Shown: piece after piece, positions 5,066 to 5,856 of the stretch | Numbering within the stretch: position 1 is the first letter of the stretch | How the letters are laid out: each line of letters starts with the position of its first letter | Assembly: GCA_023434535.1 (NCBI GenBank) | Contig: JAEYSR010000037.1 | Location: forward strand, 1-5,856 | Source of the DNA: Actinomycetes bacterium | Lineage (GTDB): Bacteria > Actinomycetota > Acidimicrobiia > Acidimicrobiales > Microtrichaceae | Reading direction: 5' to 3' | Length of the DNA stretch: 5,856 bases | The notes under the pieces: model-generated | Seen by the model: the letters and a program-made list of their open reading frames with translations, nothing else | Told to the model about the DNA's origin: nothing | Database searches by the model: none | Program-made: the position numbers and the translations under genes

Positions 5066-5856
5066 TCAGAGCGGCATGTTGCCGTGCTTGCGGGTGGGCA
5101 GGTCCTCGCGCTTGGTGCGCAGCACCTCGAGCGCCGCGATCAGCTTGATGCGGGTCTCCGCCGGATCGATGACGTCGTCGATGTAGCCCCGGTCCGTGGC
5201 CTCCCACGGGTTGAGGTACGTCTCCTCGTAGGTCTCGATGAGCTCGGCGCGGCGCGCCGCCGGGTCGGCCGCCTCGGCGAGCTCCCGACGGTTCACGATC
5301 TCGACCGCGCCCTGGGCGCCCATCACGGCCAGCTCGGCCGACGGGTAGGCGAAGGCCAGGTCGGAGCCGATGGACTTGGAGTCCATGACCACGTAGGCGC
5401 CGCCGTAGGCCTTGCGGGTGATGACGGAGATGCGGGGCACGGTGGCCTCGCAGTAGGCGTACAGCAGCTTGGCGCCGTGGCGGATGATGCCGTTGTGCTC
5501 CTGGTCGACGCCGGGGAGGAAACCGGGGACGTCGACGAAGGTCACCAGCGGGATGTTGAACGCGTCGCACGTGCGCACGAAACGTGCGGCCTTGGACGAC
5601 GACTCGATGTCGAGCACGCCGGCGAACATGGCGGGCTGGTTGCCGACGATGCCCACGCTCGCGCCGCCGAGGCGGGCGAACCCGCAGGTGATCGACCCGG
5701 CCCAGTCGCGGGCGTACTCGAAGAAGTCGCCGTCGTCGACGACGGTGCGGATCACGTCGCGCATGTCGTAGGGCTGGTTGGCCGAGCTGGGGATGAGGTC
5801 GTAGAGCTCCTCGCAGCGGCGGTCCGACGGGTCGGCCGTCGGCTCGACCGGCGGCT
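5066..5856 (-). CDS. Acyl-CoA carboxylase beta (carboxyltransferase) subunit, propionyl-CoA carboxylase type, 5' partial
   Basis: The frame is open to the right edge, giving the C-terminal 262 complete codons, about half of a normal subunit of roughly 520 residues. It begins within the region leading to L-I-P-S-S-A-N-Q-P-Y-D and continues with V-V-D-D-G-D-F-F-E, G-A-S-V-G-I-V-G-N-Q-P, V-D-V-P-G-F-L-P-G, H-G-A-K-L-L-Y-A-Y, R-K-A-Y-G-G-A-Y and A-V-M-G-A-Q-G-A-V-E, ending R-K-H-G-N-M-P-L. These are hallmarks of the C-terminal carboxyltransferase domain, which transfers CO2 from carboxybiotin to an acyl-CoA (acetyl-, propionyl- or longer). The residue after G-G-A-Y is Val (codon 5392-5390), where propionyl-CoA enzymes such as PccB have Asp. 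The epsilon subunit and a flavoprotein follow in the same direction. The biotin-carrying alpha subunit is not in the window. The internal ATG at 5764 is not the start, because conserved sequence continues upstream of it. Confidence 0.95.
   Translation of the reverse strand, partial: PPVEPTADPSDRRCEELYDLIPSSANQPYDMRDVIRTVVDDGDFFEYARDWAGSITCGFARLGGASVGIVGNQPAMFAGVLDIESSSKAARFVRTCDAFNIPLVTFVDVPGFLPGVDQEHNGIIRHGAKLLYAYCEATVPRISVITRKAYGGAYVVMDSKSIGSDLAFAYPSAELAVMGAQGAVEIVNRRELAEAADPAARRAELIETYEETYLNPWEATDRGYIDDVIDPAETRIKLIAALEVLRTKREDLPTRKHGNMPL

Noticed and set aside
4044..5186. 380-codon plus-strand frame across the flavoprotein, epsilon and beta genes
   Set aside because: It is antisense to three recognisable genes; its Ser/Arg/Pro-rich product has no domain signature.

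Overview
The window is very GC-rich (roughly 70% by eye), with dense coding, strong G/C bias at third codon positions and almost no Shine-Dalgarno sequences. A small acyl-CoA carboxylase epsilon subunit lies directly behind the carboxyltransferase gene. That subunit is characteristic of Actinomycetota, so an actinobacterium is the likely source, perhaps from an Acidimicrobiia-like lineage. The class-level guess is inference only.

Layout from left to right: (1) positions 2-214 (+) hold the last 70 codons of a gene whose product ends like a GGDEF (diguanylate cyclase-type) domain with degenerate motifs. (2) A two-gene minus-strand operon converges on it. A calcineurin-like metallophosphoesterase (2496 to 1441) is followed, with a 4-bp GTGA overlap, by a CaiB/BaiF family III CoA-transferase (1444 to 230). 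The 3' end of the transferase is an in-frame 27-bp tandem repeat. (3) A 61-bp divergent intergenic region (2497-2557) carries a candidate leaderless promoter for each direction. (4) An alpha/beta hydrolase with a complete Ser-Asp-His triad lies at 2558-3370 (+). (5) A 72-bp convergent gap contains a 15-bp tandem repeat that copies the last codons and stop of the next gene. (6) A minus-strand operon enters from the right edge: acyl-CoA carboxylase beta subunit (partial, 5856 to 5066), epsilon subunit (5063 to 4881), then an FAD-dependent oxidoreductase (4858 to 3443).

Together the genes point to acyl-CoA and lipid metabolism: carboxylation of acyl-CoA, CoA transfer between acids, an ester or lactone hydrolase, and a flavoprotein reductase or monooxygenase. 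Specific substrates cannot be read from the sequence. I see no mobile element, CRISPR array, tRNA, rRNA or defence system, and no clear undescribed multi-gene system. The items most worth a second look are the missing canonical catalytic Asp in the CoA-transferase, the two gene-end tandem repeats (one lengthening a protein, one multiplying stop codons), and the back-to-back leaderless promoter arrangement.
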